This document shows, one piece after another, positions 63,162-64,000 of a stretch of 64,000 bases of DNA; the first letter of the stretch is position 1; each line of letters begins with the position of its first letter. Position numbers and translations under genes: made by a program. The DNA is taken from NCBI GenBank assembly GCA_020852955.1, contig JADYZW010000051.1, positions 62,001 to 126,000 on the forward strand, written 5' to 3'. The stretch is from Deltaproteobacteria bacterium (GTDB taxonomy: Bacteria; Desulfobacterota; Binatia; UTPRO1). A model generated the notes under the pieces. It searched no databases. It had not been told where the DNA came from and saw only the letters and a list, made by a program, of their open reading frames with translations.

Positions 63162-64000
63162 TCACTCGGGAGCGAGGAGCGGCCACGGACGCTCCCGTTC
63201 GAGCGCGCGTGCGGCGGCGAGCACGCGCAAGTCGTCGTGGCGGCGCGCGACGATCTGGAGTCCGATCGGCGCGCCGTCGACCGCGCCCGCCGGGACCGAG
63301 ACGGCGGGGTGGCCGCTCAGGTTGAAGACATAGGTCTGGGCGACCGTCGCGAGCGGGCTCACCGCGCGTCCGGCGATCGTGGGCGGCGGCGGCCCCTCGG
63401 CGGCGAAGGCGGGAATCGGCGTCGTCGGCAGGAGGACGAGGTCGACCCGCTCGAAGAGCTCGGCGAGCGACTGCACGAGCGCGTCGCGGACCAGCGCCGC
63501 GCGCGCGAGGTCGCGCATGCCGAGGCCGGCGGCCATCGCGACGAGGAACTGCAGCGTCGGGTTCACGTCGGCGGCGCGTGCGGGCAGGAAGGGCGCGTAG
63601 AGTTCGAGCAGGTCCGGCGCCATGAGGACGCGCCACGCTTCCTCGGGGTCGGCGAGCTCGACGCGCGCATCGGTCGCGACCATGCCGGTCGCGGCGACGA
63701 GGCCGTCGGCGGCAGCGCGCGCGACACGGGCCACCGCGGGTTCGCAGGCGCCGAAGCCGAGGTCGGCGGTCCACGCGACGCGCGTGCCGCGCAGGTCCAG
63801 CGCGGCGAGCGCGCGCTCGTAGGAGAGCCCCGGGTGCGGTAACGACAGGGGGTCGTGCTCGTCGGGCCCGACGACGCTGTCGAGGACGCGCGCGGTGTCG
63901 GCGACGCTCCGGGTGAGCACGCCGTAGCTGCGCACGTTCGGGAAGCCGACGTAGCGCGGACCGCGCGGCACGCGGCCGTAGGTGCCCTTGAAGCCGACGA
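63162..64000 (-). CDS. Amidase (amidase signature family), 5' part outside window
   Basis: The C-terminal 279 residues of an amidase-signature hydrolase; the frame is open to the window edge, with GFKGTYGRVPRG continuing before the first in-window start codon. SYGVLTRSVADTARVLDSVV, VLLPTTPIPAF and NLSGHPAVSVPAGAVDGAPI are conserved in the family. The Ser-cisSer-Lys catalytic triad lies in the missing half. It cleaves amide bonds in small molecules; substrate unknown. It converges on the yceI-type gene. Confidence 0.9.
   Translation of the reverse strand, partial: VGFKGTYGRVPRGPRYVGFPNVRSYGVLTRSVADTARVLDSVVGPDEHDPLSLPHPGLSYERALAALDLRGTRVAWTADLGFGACEPAVARVARAAADGLVAATGMVATDARVELADPEEAWRVLMAPDLLELYAPFLPARAADVNPTLQFLVAMAAGLGMRDLARAALVRDALVQSLAELFERVDLVLLPTTPIPAFAAEGPPPPTIAGRAVSPLATVAQTYVFNLSGHPAVSVPAGAVDGAPIGLQIVARRHDDLRVLAAARALERERPWPLLAPE

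Overview
This 64 kb window is chromosomal DNA of very high G+C content. It is densely packed with about 53 protein genes, and I see no tRNA, rRNA, CRISPR array, insertion sequence or prophage gene. The gene set suggests an aerobic or facultative, Gram-negative, environmental heterotroph of the deltaproteobacterial/Myxococcota/Binatota type. The clues are secreted proteins with the CGDG...CDDGN 'myxo' cysteine-rich repeat, a dockerin-like secreted protein, an ETF-linked membrane FeS oxidoreductase, a 2-oxoacid:ferredoxin oxidoreductase, a Rieske oxygenase and a ribosomally coupled, overlap-rich gene layout. The exact lineage is inference; an uncultured Binatota-like bacterium would fit.\n\nLayout. 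1-3.6 kb: end of a sulfatase, its formylglycine-generating enzyme, and pyruvate kinase. 3.6-9.3 kb (minus): a DUF3604 protein, a parvulin-type PPIase, a HupE/UreJ-like membrane protein and an MBL-fold hydrolase, which look like one periplasm/membrane cassette of unknown role. 9.5-15.6 kb (plus): a GST-like protein, a two-subunit M16 peptidase and a CrtI/retinol-saturase-like flavoprotein. 15.6-22 kb (minus): a large secreted Cys-rich protein, a coupled acyltransferase/NAD-epimerase pair, a small conserved protein and a Rieske oxygenase. 22-24 kb (plus): an MDR reductase and a universal stress protein. 23.9-28.6 kb (minus): a broken EamA transporter remnant, RNase R and biosynthetic arginine decarboxylase. 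28.7-30 kb: a PLP enzyme. 30-40 kb: mostly acyl-CoA carboxylation and thioesterase genes, with a lytic transglycosylase, a DUF192 protein and an alpha/beta hydrolase. 39.8-43.4 kb: RidA, a ferritin-like protein and KorAB. 43.6-52 kb: a membrane FeS oxidoreductase and EtfBA (with an IclR regulator) bracket two secreted Cys-containing proteins. 52-56 kb: a PadR regulator, a formyltransferase and a second biotin carboxylase/BCCP pair. 56-60 kb: a second sulfatase, a small hydrolase and an MFS exporter. 59.8-64 kb: GpsA, a rhomboid protease, a YceI protein and an interrupted amidase.\n\nHow it fits together. ETF, the FeS membrane protein, KorAB and two acyl-CoA carboxylase sets point to oxidation and carboxylation of acyl-CoA and 2-oxoacids, with electrons passed to ferredoxin and the quinone pool. 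Two sulfatases plus an FGE suggest use of organosulfates. Eight gene pairs overlap by exactly four bases (ATGA or GTGA), so translational coupling of partners is a strong theme. Five upstream regions carry a TTGAC-like -35 box with a 17-base spacer.\n\nThe least explained items are the DUF3604-PPIase-HupE-MBL cassette, the duplicated four-cysteine module of the secreted protein at 46-48 kb, the 935-residue biotin carboxylase with an internal insertion that is coupled to an ABM-fold protein, and the stand-alone homologue of the ALDH1L1 formyl-hydrolase domain.
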